Shown here: one piece after another, positions 25,497-35,692 of the stretch
How the letters are laid out: each line of letters opens with the position of its first letter
Position numbering within the stretch: the first letter of the stretch is position 1
Source: Gemmatimonadota bacterium
GTDB lineage: Bacteria; Gemmatimonadota; Gemmatimonadetes; Longimicrobiales; Gaopeijiaceae
Reading direction: 5' to 3'
Length of the DNA stretch: 46,086 nt
Assembly (NCBI GenBank): GCA_007132965.1
Contig: SLNQ01000083.1
Coordinates: 1-46,086 of the forward strand
Made by a program: the position numbers and the translations under genes
Notes under the pieces: model-generated
The model's input: only the letters and a program-made list of their open reading frames with translations
What the model was told of the DNA's origin: nothing
Database searches by the model: none

Positions 25497-25563
25497 ACGG
25501 AAGACGCTCTATGTCGAGCTGCGTCGGCACTTGGGCGAGGTGTTTCGCCAACTCGCTTTCTAG
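25497..25563 (+). pseudogene. tnpA: IS200/IS605-family TnpA N-terminal fragment, mirror copy
   Basis: Reads KTLYVELRRHLGEVFRQLAF from 25501, then TAG within the CTAG duplication (25560-25563). Confidence 0.7.
25560..25563. repeat. CTAG target-site duplication, mirror copy
   Basis: Flanks the IS1380 element on the low-coordinate side; its partner is at 27190-27193. Confidence 0.65.
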
Positions 25564-27189
25564 CCCGATCTATGCATCAGCGGCGTCCGCTTGCGCCGCT
25601 ACGGCGGGTTTCCGCGCTGGATTCTAGATTCGCCGAGATCGGCGACGACGGCGATCGCCGCACTCTCTCGGGGAGGCGCGGTGCGGGACTTGGTCTTGGG
25701 TTGCGGGGCTCGTGCGGGCTGGGACTGCTGTCGGGGCGTGGCGTCAGCTGGGCGCCATGCGCGGCAGGCGCTCGAGCAGGAGGCGGATGAGGGGGGCGGC
25801 CGGGCAGGCGGTGGGCAGGTGGATCGCAATCCTGGTTTTCAGCTCGACCACTCGGGCGGCGATTTTGATGAGCCTGAGGCGCAGGGTGTCGAACTGGGCG
25901 TGGCGCCAGGGCGAGCGGGCCGGCAGGGCGGCGCGCAGTGTCCACATCAGCCAGTAGGCCCCGGCGTGCAGGAAGAGCCTCAGTTGATTGGCGGCGGCGC
26001 TGGTGCAAGAAGTCCGATCGGCCGCCAAGTGGCTCTTCCACGCCTTGATGTGGTTCTCGGCTTGGCCGCGGGCGCAGTAGAGCTTTTCGTAGAGCGCCTT
26101 GCCGCTGCCACGCGTGAGATTGGTGACGATATACCGAGTATCGCAGCCCTGCGGCCCGGCTTCGACGCGGGCGATGATGCGCTCGACCCGGCTCCATGAC
26201 GCGGCGGCGTCGTGGAATTCCTTGAAGCGGCGGACCTTGGTGGCGCTGTTTTGATCGACGCGGGCGATGGTGGACTGCTCGAGGGTGGCGGTCCGACGGC
26301 GCAAGTTGGCGTTGCTGGCCAGGCCGAGCACGAAGTCGACGCCTTTAGCGCGGCAGAAATCGAGGACCTCGGGTGCGCAGTAGTGGCTGTCGCCACGCAG
26401 GAGGATTTCCACGCGCGGCCAGTGCCGGCGGATCTCGCGGATCAGCCGCCGCAAATGTGCGGCGATCTCGCGGCCTTTCGGACGCTTGGCAGGTCGCAGC
26501 ACCGCGGCCACGAACCGACCATTGCCGTCGAAGACGACGATCGGCTGGAAGCCGTAATCGTCGTGATGGGCGTTGAACAACCGCAGCTGCTGCCCGCCGT
26601 GCACGGCGTCGAAGGTATCGTCGATATCGAGCGTGATCCGCTTCGGCACCTGCGCGAAGGAGGCGCAATAGAGCCCGATCATGGCGCGCGCCAGCCGCAA
26701 CAGCATCCGCCCGTCGGGCAGGTTCTCCAACCGGCTGATCGTCGACTGCGAGCAGAGATCACGCTCGCCCGGCAATCGCTCGAGCGCCAGCTTGAACACC
26801 GGATCGGCGCGCAACGCGTTGGCGTCGATGCCGTCCTCGTAGCCCGCCGCGATCAGCAGCATCCGAAAACGCAAGATGTCCGCCACGCTGTGCACCGTGC
26901 GCGTCGGATCGCGCGGATCGTCGATTCCGTTCGCCAACCGCCCCGCCACATCGAGCCGCCGCTCCACTTCGCGAACCGCCAGAAGACCAGCGTCCGACGT
27001 CAACGCGCCGCCGTCGAAACGGGCGCTCAGGGCCTTGCCGTTCACCGGTGACAAGCCGGGCAAAGCCAGCATAATCTCACTCATGGCGGGCGTCGTCCTT
27101 CCGATCTCGGGTTTTGGCCTCGATAACCAAAACTCTACGCCAGATCAGAAACCTAGGCTACGCCCGCCAGCCTTGGTGCATAATCCGGG
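25564..27189 (-). mobile_element. IS1380-family insertion sequence, mirror copy
   Basis: Terminal repeats at 25564-25578 and 27175-27189, with an intact transposase in between. Confidence 0.85.
25744..27084 (-). CDS. IS1380-family transposase, mirror copy
   Basis: 446 residues, intact, identical to the gene at 19003-20343; triad candidates D153-D156, D232, E343. Confidence 0.92.
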   Translation of the reverse strand: MSEIMLALPGLSPVNGKALSARFDGGALTSDAGLLAVREVERRLDVAGRLANGIDDPRDPTRTVHSVADILRFRMLLIAAGYEDGIDANALRADPVFKLALERLPGERDLCSQSTISRLENLPDGRMLLRLARAMIGLYCASFAQVPKRITLDIDDTFDAVHGGQQLRLFNAHHDDYGFQPIVVFDGNGRFVAAVLRPAKRPKGREIAAHLRRLIREIRRHWPRVEILLRGDSHYCAPEVLDFCRAKGVDFVLGLASNANLRRRTATLEQSTIARVDQNSATKVRRFKEFHDAAASWSRVERIIARVEAGPQGCDTRYIVTNLTRGSGKALYEKLYCARGQAENHIKAWKSHLAADRTSCTSAAANQLRLFLHAGAYWLMWTLRAALPARSPWRHAQFDTLRLRLIKIAARVVELKTRIAIHLPTACPAAPLIRLLLERLPRMAPS

Positions 27190-27193
27190 CTAG
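27190..27193. repeat. CTAG target-site duplication, mirror copy (second)
   Basis: Its TAG lies exactly in the tnpA frame, which continues with AAGGGCAGCGAG at 27194. Confidence 0.65.
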
Positions 27194-27484
27194 AAGGGCA
27201 GCGAGATTCTCGAAGGCCATCTGATGCCGGATCATGTGCACATGATGATCGCCATTCCGCCCAAGCATGCGGCGGCGCAGGTCGTCGGCTCCATCAAGGG
27301 CAAGAGTGCGATCCATTTGGCCCGAGTTTACCGGGAACGGAAGCGTAATTTCGTCGGCCAGCACTTCGGGGCGCGCGGGTATTTCGTCAGCACGGTCGGT
27401 CGCGACGAAGCGGTCATTCGCGACTACATCCGCAACCAAGAGAAAGAGGATGCGCGCCTCGAGCAGATGGGCCTCTGGCGCTGA
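27194..27484 (+). pseudogene. tnpA: IS200/IS605-family TnpA C-terminal fragment, mirror copy
   Basis: HUH motif in MPDHVHMMI and tyrosine in RDYIRNQE. The first internal ATG (27224) could give an 86-residue peptide lacking the N-terminal strand. Confidence 0.82.
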
Positions 27485-27569
27485 CGCGGCAGGAGCCGCC
27501 TTCAGCCGGCGCGTCAACCGGAGCCGCGAGGCGATCCGGCGCGCCGCTTTGAGCGGCTCATGACTGAAG

Positions 27570-27588
27570 CCCCCGGCTCTGCCGGGGG
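27570..27588. repeat. IS200-like right-end hairpin, mirror copy
   Basis: 8-bp GC stem with TCT loop (GCCCCCGGCTCTGCCGGGGG context), between tnpA and the end of amidohydrolase C. Confidence 0.6.
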
Positions 27589-27592
27589 ATAT

Positions 27593-29098
27593 TTACTGAT
27601 TGTGCATAGGCGCGCCGTAGCGATGGATGTGATAGGCCTTGCGGGCGAGGCCGGGGCAGTAGGAATTGACCACCTTGGCGAGGTGAGGGAAGAGGCCCTT
27701 GCGGTCGCAATTAGCCTGCTCGAGGCGGGCCCGCGCTGCCTCGACGTCCTTCGCCAGCGAGGCGAGCAGGACATTGGTTAGTTTCCGGTCCTTCACCTTG
27801 AAGTCGCCGCCGACCATGACGGAGTGCACCGAAGTGCCGTCCTCGGTCTGCACAAGCTGGTTGGTGGGGTCGTTAAAGGGTATCCAGTTGATCGAGCAGA
27901 GATCCAGGAAGACGATGTCGGCCTTCATGCCGGGGGCGATCCTGCCGATGTCATTCATCCCAAGCGCTTTGGCACTGCCTTCCGTCGCCGCCTTGACGAC
28001 CTCGGCGGTCGAGAGCCAGAGGTGTGTGTCGGGGCCGCGGACGTGGCTCACGTAGAGGGCCGTTCGCATCGCCTCGTACATGTTTTGGTTGTCGGCACAA
28101 TTGGCACCGTCCGTGCCGATGGCGAGGTTGACCCCGAATTCCAGCAAGCGTCTGGCATCGGCGATACCGGACCCGAGGAGCGCGTTGCTGCCGGGGTTGT
28201 GAGAGACCGAGGCGCCCTGGCCGGCGAGGATGCGCATGTCCTCGTCATCCAGCCACACACCGTGCGCTACCGTGAAGTCGGGACCAACGAGCCCCATGAC
28301 GTCCATGTGCTGCAGGAGCGTCTTGCCGTAGAGCTTTCGGCCCGAGACCGCCTGCACTCGGCTTTCGGCGACGTGGCTGTGCAGGCCCACGCCGTGCGCC
28401 CTGGCGAGGTCACGGCAGCCGGTGAGGAAGCCATCGGTGCAGTGGTGCGGAATGGTGGGTGCAACGGCGGGGCGGACCCAGTCAGTGTCGATGTCCCAGC
28501 CCTCCACTACCGTCCTGATCCGCTCGAGCGTGGTCTCGGACGGGGCCAAGCGCATCGCGGGGATCTCATCCTGCAGATGCTTCGGCAGGGCGTCGAAGAG
28601 GCCCGGGATGGCGTCATAGAAGGCGATGTCGGCAACCATCGGCGCCAGCACGCAGCGCATGCCGACGTCCTTGTAGGCCTTGGCCATGGCGGCCATGCCG
28701 TCGGTGGTGGGAGCCGGGAACTCGAAAGCGAGGTCATAAGCCGCAGTGCAGCCTTTCAAGAGCATCTCGGCGGCACCGATCAGGGTCGAGAGGTACTTGT
28801 CCTCGAGTTCCCTGCCGCCGCCGATCCAGGGTGCGGCCGTGAGCAGGAGTTCCAGCGACCAGCGATCGCCAATGCCCTTGGCGAGGTTGCCGTGGCCGTG
28901 GGTGTGGCCATTAATCAGGCCCGGATGGAGGAGCATGCCCGCGGCATCGACGCGCTCGGCCGATGCGGGCGCGACGAGGCCGGGCGGGCCCACCTCAAGG
29001 ATCGTGTCGCCCTCGATCAGGATGTCGCTCGGTGGGGCGCTGTGGCCGTCGATGTCGAGCAGGCGTCCGCCGCGTATGACGGTGTGGGCTTGGGGCAT
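27593..29098 (-). CDS. Amidohydrolase C, mirror copy
   Basis: Identical to the gene at 16989-18494: 501 residues with HTH, HSHVAE, AHGVW and GTDG active-site motifs. Confidence 0.87.
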   Translation of the reverse strand: MPQAHTVIRGGRLLDIDGHSAPPSDILIEGDTILEVGPPGLVAPASAERVDAAGMLLHPGLINGHTHGHGNLAKGIGDRWSLELLLTAAPWIGGGRELEDKYLSTLIGAAEMLLKGCTAAYDLAFEFPAPTTDGMAAMAKAYKDVGMRCVLAPMVADIAFYDAIPGLFDALPKHLQDEIPAMRLAPSETTLERIRTVVEGWDIDTDWVRPAVAPTIPHHCTDGFLTGCRDLARAHGVGLHSHVAESRVQAVSGRKLYGKTLLQHMDVMGLVGPDFTVAHGVWLDDEDMRILAGQGASVSHNPGSNALLGSGIADARRLLEFGVNLAIGTDGANCADNQNMYEAMRTALYVSHVRGPDTHLWLSTAEVVKAATEGSAKALGMNDIGRIAPGMKADIVFLDLCSINWIPFNDPTNQLVQTEDGTSVHSVMVGGDFKVKDRKLTNVLLASLAKDVEAARARLEQANCDRKGLFPHLAKVVNSYCPGLARKAYHIHRYGAPMHNQ

Positions 29099-29431
29099 CT
29101 GCGTGTCCTCGCTTGGAATGTCAGGCCACCATGGTCTGTGCGTTGCCGCTTCTCGCCCTACGCACAGGCCGTTACGGGCTCGCACGCATGCGCCGTTTCT
29201 GGGGCATCGCCAGGGCGGGCATTCTTCGTTATCGCGGGGTGCCCGACCTGTCCCTCCCGAAAAACCAGCCAGCGGCAGTCGAGCATCAAAAACACAAATA
29301 GATTATACAATTTCCTAGTGCGATTTATCCTCACTCAGCCCAGGGTGCCCTTGTCGAACTGCTATACGGATGGTACGCCAACGACTATCGGAAGTTGCCG
29401 CTTACCGCCAATTGATAAGGAGTGCACCTCC
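29099..29431. promoter_or_regulatory. Divergent intergenic region, mirror copy
   Basis: TATAAT for amidohydrolase C lies at 29302-29307 on the minus strand; AAGGAG for the Mo subunit lies at 29417-29422. No ORF of note in the rest. Confidence 0.4.
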
Positions 29432-31813
29432 ATGCCCGACCGGCTTTTGGGCTCTACCGAGGCACAGATTGGGGCCTCGCGGCCGCGGGCGCGTAGCCGC
29501 GCATTGCTGGCGGGCCGGGGCCGTTATCTCGATGACATCAACCTGCCCCGGCAGGTGCACGCGGCCTTTTTGCGCAGCCCGGTGCCGGCGGCGGTGATCG
29601 ACCGGCTCGAAGTAAGCGCCGCCGCCCGGTCCCCTGGCGTCGTGGCGGTGCTGACCTGGGCGGACCTCGCCCCTGTCTGCCAGGCGTGGCGGACGCTCTC
29701 GGCAGCCTTTCCGGGCCTTGCCGCCCCCGAGCAGACGCCGCTCGCCAATGGCCGGGTCACCTCGGTGGGCGAGCCCATCGCGCTGGTGCTGGCAGCCTCT
29801 AGGGCGCTGGCCGAAGATGCGGTGGCGGCGATCGAGCTGGATTGGCGTGAGCGGCCGGCGGTCGGCGTCGCCACGGCAGCGCTCGCGGCGGATGCGCCAC
29901 TGGTTCATCCCGAGCTGGGCAGCAATCTCGCCTGGCGGTTCGCGGCCGAGACGGGCGACGTGGCGGCCGCCTTCGCCAGCGCGGCGACAGTGGTGGAAGA
30001 ACGCTTCGTTTTTTCGCGGCACACCGGCGTCACCCTGGAGCCGCGGGGCATCTTGGCCGCCTTCGAGCCGAGCGAAGGCCGTCTCGAGGTCTGGGCATCG
30101 CACCAGATGCCGCACCAACTGCAGCTGCATCTCGGCGAGCTGTTGGAGCTGGCCATGAGCCAGGTGCGGGTGACGGCGTCCGATGTCGGCGGCGGCTTCG
30201 GCGTCAAGATGCACGTCTACCCGGATGAGGTGGCCGTCTGTGCCGCGGCCCGATTGCTTGGGCGGCCCGTCAAGTTCGTGGCGGACCGGCTGGAAAGCCT
30301 GATGAGCGACATCCATGCCCGCGAGCACGTGATCGAGGCCAGGCTCGCCGTCGACGCCGAGGGCCGGCTGCTGGCAATCGATGCCAAGGGGGTCCAGGGG
30401 ATCGGCAGCCATTCCGTCTTTCCGCGCTCGAGCACGGTCGAGACCTTGATGGCGATGCGGACGCTCGGCGCACCTTACGGGCTCGCGGCGGCGCGGGCGC
30501 AGGCGGATGTCGTGTTTCAGAACAAGGCGATGACCGGTCAGTACCGGTCGGTGGGCCATCCCATCGCCTGTGCGGTCACCGAACGGCTGGTCGACATGGC
30601 GGCCCGGGCTAGGGGCGAGGACCCGCTGGCCATGCGGCGCCGCAACTATCTGGAGCCGGGCGACGGGCGCTGCCGCACCGCGCTCGGCCTCGAGGTGTTC
30701 GACCTGTCGCACGTCGCCTGTCTCGATCGGCTCGAGGCGCTGATGGGCTTGCCGGCGCTGCGCCAGTCCGTCGCGGCCAGGCGTCAGGCCGGCGAGGTGC
30801 TGGGCCTGGGCTTTGCCGCGTTCGTCGAGATGACCGCCACCGGCAGCGAGGTTTATGGCATGGCCGGCGTGCCGGTGGCGGCGGCCGATACGATCCAGCT
30901 GGCGGTCGAGCCCGATGGCTCGCTCAAGGCCTCGGCCAGCCTGTCCGAGCTCGGCCAGGGGACGGACGAGGGGCTGGTTCAGGTGCTGGCCGATGCGGTG
31001 GGCGTCGCCCCCGAGCGCATCGGCCTCGAGATGGGCCGTACGGCGAGCGGGCCGCATGGTGGCGGCGCCTGGGCCTCGCGGGGGGCGGCGATCGGCGGTG
31101 AGGCCGCCTGGCACGCCGGCCGCAAGCTGCGCGGCCAGATCTTGGCAGCGGCCGCTGCCTTGTTGCAGACCCCGGCCGCGGCACTCGACCTGGTAGCCGG
31201 CTGCATCGTCGATGCGCAAAGACATGAGCGCATCACGCTCGCCGCTCTGGCACGGACGGTGCATTTTGCCGGCCACGAGTTTCCCCAAGGCACATTACCA
31301 CAACTCCAGGTGGCGCATCACTATCGCCGCGAGGCCGATATCGCCATCCCGACCAATGGCATCCAGGCAGCCCTGGTGCAGCTTTGCCCGGAGACCGGGC
31401 TGGTGCGCTGCCTGCAGCATTGGGTGGTCCACGATTGCGGCCGGATCATCAACCCGCTGTTGGCCGGCGAGCAGGTGCGCGGCGGGGTGGTCCAGGGGAT
31501 CGGGGCGGCGCTCTTCGAGCACTGCCGCTATGATGCCCAGGCGAACTTTCTTGACGGCAGCCTCGCCGACTACCTGGTGCCGATGGCGATGGAGATGCCC
31601 GACATCGCCGTAGGCCACGTTGAAACGCTTTATCGTGGCTCGACGCTCGGCGCCAAGGGTGCCGGGGAGGCTGGCACCTGCGCCGCCTCGGCGGCCGTGC
31701 TGAATGCGGTCAACGACGCGCTTGCCGCCGTCGGCGGCGGCCGCCTCGCCGAGATCCCGCTGACGCCGCCCTTGGTGCTGGCAGCCCTCAACGACCGGAG
31801 CAATGCTGGATGA
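29432..31813 (+). CDS. Molybdenum hydroxylase large subunit, mirror copy
   Basis: 793 residues, identical to the gene at 14274-16655. First gene of the plus-strand Mo operon in this arm; its stop overlaps the next start as ATGA. Confidence 0.92.
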   Translation: MPDRLLGSTEAQIGASRPRARSRALLAGRGRYLDDINLPRQVHAAFLRSPVPAAVIDRLEVSAAARSPGVVAVLTWADLAPVCQAWRTLSAAFPGLAAPEQTPLANGRVTSVGEPIALVLAASRALAEDAVAAIELDWRERPAVGVATAALAADAPLVHPELGSNLAWRFAAETGDVAAAFASAATVVEERFVFSRHTGVTLEPRGILAAFEPSEGRLEVWASHQMPHQLQLHLGELLELAMSQVRVTASDVGGGFGVKMHVYPDEVAVCAAARLLGRPVKFVADRLESLMSDIHAREHVIEARLAVDAEGRLLAIDAKGVQGIGSHSVFPRSSTVETLMAMRTLGAPYGLAAARAQADVVFQNKAMTGQYRSVGHPIACAVTERLVDMAARARGEDPLAMRRRNYLEPGDGRCRTALGLEVFDLSHVACLDRLEALMGLPALRQSVAARRQAGEVLGLGFAAFVEMTATGSEVYGMAGVPVAAADTIQLAVEPDGSLKASASLSELGQGTDEGLVQVLADAVGVAPERIGLEMGRTASGPHGGGAWASRGAAIGGEAAWHAGRKLRGQILAAAAALLQTPAAALDLVAGCIVDAQRHERITLAALARTVHFAGHEFPQGTLPQLQVAHHYRREADIAIPTNGIQAALVQLCPETGLVRCLQHWVVHDCGRIINPLLAGEQVRGGVVQGIGAALFEHCRYDAQANFLDGSLADYLVPMAMEMPDIAVGHVETLYRGSTLGAKGAGEAGTCAASAAVLNAVNDALAAVGGGRLAEIPLTPPLVLAALNDRSNAG

Positions 31814-32673
31814 AGCCGGCGCCTTTTCACTACCTCGCCCCGGCAACCGTCGAGGCGGCGGTGGCACTCTTGGCCGAACATGGCGACGAGGCGGCCGTCC
31901 TGGCCGGCGGCCAGAGCCTGATGCCGATGCTGGCGCTTCGCCTGACCGCCCCGGCGATCCTCGTCGACATCAACCGGATCGGCGCACTTGAGCGCCAAAG
32001 CATCGATGCCGCCGGCTACAGCTTCGGCGCCCTGGTGCGCCATGCCGATGCCTGGGCCGCCGTGAGGGCCGATGACCCGGCGCATCTGCTGGCCCGCGCC
32101 CTGCCCCACGTGGCGCATCAGGCGATCCGGCACCGGGGCACGATTTGCGGCAGCCTGGCGCTGGCTGATCCGGCAGCGGAGCTGCCGGCCTGTGCGGTTT
32201 GCCTCGATGCCGAGATCGAGCTCGCAGGCCCTGCCGGCCGCCGCCGGCTAACCGCCGATGCGTTCTTCGAGGGCCTCTACACCACCGCTCGGCGCCCAGA
32301 CGAGCTGGTCGTTGGCGTGCATGTCCCCCGCTTGGGACCGGACACGCGGTTCGGCTTCGACGAGGTGGCCCGGCGGCATGGCGACTATGCCATTTTGGGC
32401 CTGGCTGCCCGGGCGCTCGTGGTCGATGGCTGCATCAAGGACTGCCGCCTGGTCTATTTCGGTGCCGGCGCGCGACCGGTCGTGGCCACGGCCGCGCAAG
32501 CCGCGCTCAAGGGGGCAGCACTCGACGACGGCCATGCGCATGGCCGGGCAGCAGCGGCGGTCATGGGCGAGCTGGCGATCGATCCGGATCTGCGCTACGG
32601 CGCAACCTACAAGCGCCAGCTCGCCACGGCCCTGCTCAAGCGCATCATCGGGCAATGGAAGGCGCCGCAATGA
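31810..32673 (+). CDS. Molybdenum hydroxylase FAD subunit, mirror copy
   Basis: 287 residues with AGGQSLMPML and TICGSLALADP FAD motifs; identical to 13414-14277. Confidence 0.93.
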   Translation: MKPAPFHYLAPATVEAAVALLAEHGDEAAVLAGGQSLMPMLALRLTAPAILVDINRIGALERQSIDAAGYSFGALVRHADAWAAVRADDPAHLLARALPHVAHQAIRHRGTICGSLALADPAAELPACAVCLDAEIELAGPAGRRRLTADAFFEGLYTTARRPDELVVGVHVPRLGPDTRFGFDEVARRHGDYAILGLAARALVVDGCIKDCRLVYFGAGARPVVATAAQAALKGAALDDGHAHGRAAAAVMGELAIDPDLRYGATYKRQLATALLKRIIGQWKAPQ

Positions 32674-33155
32674 GCGATCTTGGCTTAGAGACCACCGCCA
32701 CCCTCGCCTGCACGGTCAATGGCGAGCCGGTGAGGGCCATCGTGCCGGTACGGCAGTCGCTGGTCGATTGGCTGCGCCACGGGCTCGGTCTCACCGGCAG
32801 CCATGTCGGCTGCGAGCACGGGGTCTGCGGCGCCTGCACAATCCTGGTCGACGGGCGGACGGTGCGCGGCTGCCTGATGCTGGCGATGCAAGTGGACGGC
32901 CTCGCGGTGGAGACCATCGAAGGGGCCACCGCCAGCGGCCGGGTAGTCGCCCTGCAGGCGGCGTTTCGCGAGCGCGCCGCGCTGCAATGCGGCTTCTGCA
33001 CACCAGGCATGGTGCTCACCGCAGCCGAGCTTTTGGCAAGCGAGCCACGTCCGAGCCGGGCGCGCATCCGCGAGGCTATCTCAGGTAATTATTGCCGCTG
33101 CACGGGCTATCAGGCGATTGTCGACGCCGTGGCGGCGGCCGGCGGCAATGACTGA
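32670..33155 (+). CDS. Molybdenum hydroxylase 2Fe-2S subunit, mirror copy
   Basis: 161 residues with eight cluster cysteines (48, 53, 56, 68, 107, 110, 142, 144); identical to 12932-13417. Confidence 0.94.
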   Translation: MSDLGLETTATLACTVNGEPVRAIVPVRQSLVDWLRHGLGLTGSHVGCEHGVCGACTILVDGRTVRGCLMLAMQVDGLAVETIEGATASGRVVALQAAFRERAALQCGFCTPGMVLTAAELLASEPRPSRARIREAISGNYCRCTGYQAIVDAVAAAGGND

Positions 33156-34689
33156 TCTCGAGGCGCGAAATCTCGGCTTTTTTCAGCGGCCAGGACGGGA
33201 CCGCTCAGGACCAGAGACGGCGCTCGTCGAGGTGGCGAGCGGCAGGGCGCCCCGGACCGTCACCCATACCGCGCTTGATCAACGCATGGACCGGGTTGCC
33301 GCTGGTTTGTCGCGAACCGGATTTCGGCCCGGCGATCGGGTGCTGGTGGCAACGGGCAACACCATCACCTTCGTCGAGTGTTTTTTCGGGGCGATGCGGC
33401 TCGGCGTGCAGCCAGTGGCGCTGAATACCCAGGCAACGACAGCAGTCATTTCGCACATCGTCGGCGATTCTGGCGCGCGCGGTGTCATCGCCGATCTAGC
33501 CGTGGTGCCCCGCCTTGCCGATCTCGAAGGACTGCCGCGCCATCGCTGGGCGGTGGCAACATCGGCGCGCGGCTGGGCCGATTATGACGCGCTGTTGGGT
33601 GATGGACTGGTTGACTACGCTGCGTTCGACCCGCCCGCGAATGCGCCGGCCTTCGTTGCCTACACCTCGGGCTCGAGCGGGCGGCCCAAGGGCACACTCT
33701 TGAGCCACGCCGGCATGCTCTGGTCGATGCATGTGGCCGAGCGGCTGGGCCGGTTGCCGGCTGATGCCTGCGCGATTGCGGCTACGCCGCTTTTTCACAA
33801 GAACGCCATGCGGGGCGTCATCAAGCCCTTTCTGCGCGCCGGCGCCACGGCGGTCATCCTCAGGTCGTTCGAGCCTCGCCTTTTCGTGCAGGCGCTGAGC
33901 GAATATGGAGCTACGTTCACCTCGGGCGTACCGGCCATTTTCACCCAGGCGTTGGGCGAAACCGAGCTGCTGAGGCGCCTCACTTTTCCCCGGCTCCAGA
34001 CGATTGCCATCGGCTCGGCCGTGGTAACCGAGGCACTGGCGTCAGCGGTCGAGGCTGCCTTTGGCGCCTCGGTCAAGAACGCCTACGGCTTGACCGAGGC
34101 CGGAGGGCCGCTGCAGCCGCCGGGTGACGGTAGAGCAGTGCCGCGGGGTAGCGTCGGCGTGCCGGCACCGGAGAACGAGGTTCGGCTGGTCGATGAGGAC
34201 GGCAGGGATGCGGCCGCTCTTGGCGAGCTTTGGGTCAAGAGCCCAGCGGTGACACTGGGCTACTTGAATCGGCCCGAGGAAACTGCGGCGCGGCTGGTCA
34301 ATGGCTGGTTTTGCACCGGCGACCGGTTTCGCCGCGATGGCGACGGCTTTTTTTATTTCATCGGCCGGTCCGATGAGATGTTCAACTGCGGCGGCGAAAA
34401 CCTCTACCCGAAGGAGGTGGAGGACCTGATCGCCCGCCACCCGGCGGTGGCCGACGTCGCGGTGGCGCCCATCCCGCATCCGGCCAAGGGCCAGGCGCCG
34501 GCAGCACTGGTGGTGGCACGCGCCGGGCACGCCCTGAGCGAGGCAATGATCAAGGCGTTCTGCCTCGCTAACGGGCCAGCTTATGCGCACCCCCGCCGGG
34601 TCGTGGTGGTTGACCGCCTGCCGATGCTCGGTGCTGGCAAGGTGGATCGCCGTGCGGTGCAGGTGCAACTGGTCGAAGCTTCGGGCTAG
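33148..34689 (+). CDS. AMP-dependent synthetase/ligase, mirror copy
   Basis: 513 residues, all adenylation motifs including the C-terminal K498; identical to 11398-12939. Overlaps the 2Fe-2S gene by 8 nt. Confidence 0.88.
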   Translation: MTDLEARNLGFFQRPGRDRSGPETALVEVASGRAPRTVTHTALDQRMDRVAAGLSRTGFRPGDRVLVATGNTITFVECFFGAMRLGVQPVALNTQATTAVISHIVGDSGARGVIADLAVVPRLADLEGLPRHRWAVATSARGWADYDALLGDGLVDYAAFDPPANAPAFVAYTSGSSGRPKGTLLSHAGMLWSMHVAERLGRLPADACAIAATPLFHKNAMRGVIKPFLRAGATAVILRSFEPRLFVQALSEYGATFTSGVPAIFTQALGETELLRRLTFPRLQTIAIGSAVVTEALASAVEAAFGASVKNAYGLTEAGGPLQPPGDGRAVPRGSVGVPAPENEVRLVDEDGRDAAALGELWVKSPAVTLGYLNRPEETAARLVNGWFCTGDRFRRDGDGFFYFIGRSDEMFNCGGENLYPKEVEDLIARHPAVADVAVAPIPHPAKGQAPAALVVARAGHALSEAMIKAFCLANGPAYAHPRRVVVVDRLPMLGAGKVDRRAVQVQLVEASG

Positions 34690-34700
34690 CAGGCTGCTAG
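34686..34700. repeat. Small palindrome holding both convergent stop codons, mirror copy
   Basis: 7-bp arms, one-base centre, same as 11387-11401. Confidence 0.5.
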
Positions 34701-35674
34701 GGCACCAGCACGATCTTGCCGACGAAATCGCGGCGTTCCATCAGCGTTTCGGCGGCGGCCAGCTCGCCGAGCGGAAAGGTGGCGCCGATAAAGGGATCGA
34801 GACGGCCGGCCGCGACATGCGCCAGCGCCGCTTCCACGTCGGTTTGGGTGTAGCTGTTCGAGCCCAGGATCTCGAGCTCGCGCACCCAGATGAAGCGGAG
34901 ATCGGTCTTGGGATCGAAGCCGGCGGTAGCACCGCAGGTGACCAGCCGTCCACCCGGGCGGAGTGTGCGCAGCGACGGCACGTAGGTATCGCCACCGGTG
35001 AAGTTGACGCAGATGTCGACTCCCCGCTTGCCGGAGAGGCGCCAGGCCTCGCGGCTGAAGTCGCTCGAGGACATATCAACGGCCTCGTCGGCGCCGAGCT
35101 CCAGCAGGCGCGCGCATTTCTCGGCCGAGCCCGCGACGGCGATGGCCTTGGCGTGCACCATCTTGGCGATCTGGATGCAGGCGAGGCCGACGCCGCCACT
35201 GGCCCCCAGCACGAGGACGCTCTCGCTCGCTTGCAGCCGGCCGCGAGTGATGAGCATGCGAAGCGCGGTTCCATAAGCGATGGGGGTCGCAGCCGCTCTG
35301 GCGAAATCGAGCTCGGGCGGGATGGCGATGACGTTTTTTGCCGGCACGCGTACCAGTTCGGCTAGGCCGCCCAGCAGTTCCTCGCCGATCATCCCCTCGT
35401 CGGTCTGCGGATTCAAAGAGACACGATCGCCAGGCTGAAAGGTTGCCACCCGCGCGCCGACGGCGGCGATCTCGCCAGCGATATCTCCACCGGAGATGAA
35501 GGGCATCGGCACCGGAAAGCCGGGCATGCCGCGCCGGACGAAGATGTCGAGGTGGTTGAGGGCGCAGGCCCGCACGCGCACCAGCACGTCATCGGGGCCG
35601 ATTTCGGGGTCTGGCCACTCGCGGTAGACGATGTTCTCCACCCCGCCCTGCCGCTCGATTACAGCTGCTTTCAA
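34697..35674 (-). CDS. Zinc-independent medium-chain dehydrogenase/reductase, mirror copy
   Basis: 325 residues, TTG start with GGGGAG upstream; identical to 10413-11390. Confidence 0.87.
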   Translation of the reverse strand: MKAAVIERQGGVENIVYREWPDPEIGPDDVLVRVRACALNHLDIFVRRGMPGFPVPMPFISGGDIAGEIAAVGARVATFQPGDRVSLNPQTDEGMIGEELLGGLAELVRVPAKNVIAIPPELDFARAAATPIAYGTALRMLITRGRLQASESVLVLGASGGVGLACIQIAKMVHAKAIAVAGSAEKCARLLELGADEAVDMSSSDFSREAWRLSGKRGVDICVNFTGGDTYVPSLRTLRPGGRLVTCGATAGFDPKTDLRFIWVRELEILGSNSYTQTDVEAALAHVAAGRLDPFIGATFPLGELAAAETLMERRDFVGKIVLVP

Positions 35675-35692
35675 GGCTCGCTCCCCAAGGCT

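Larger units (their letters stand above)
25497..27592 (+). mobile_element. Interrupted IS200/IS605-type element, mirror copy
   Basis: Comprises the two tnpA pieces, the IS1380 insertion and the hairpin-bearing 3' end next to amidohydrolase C. Confidence 0.75.
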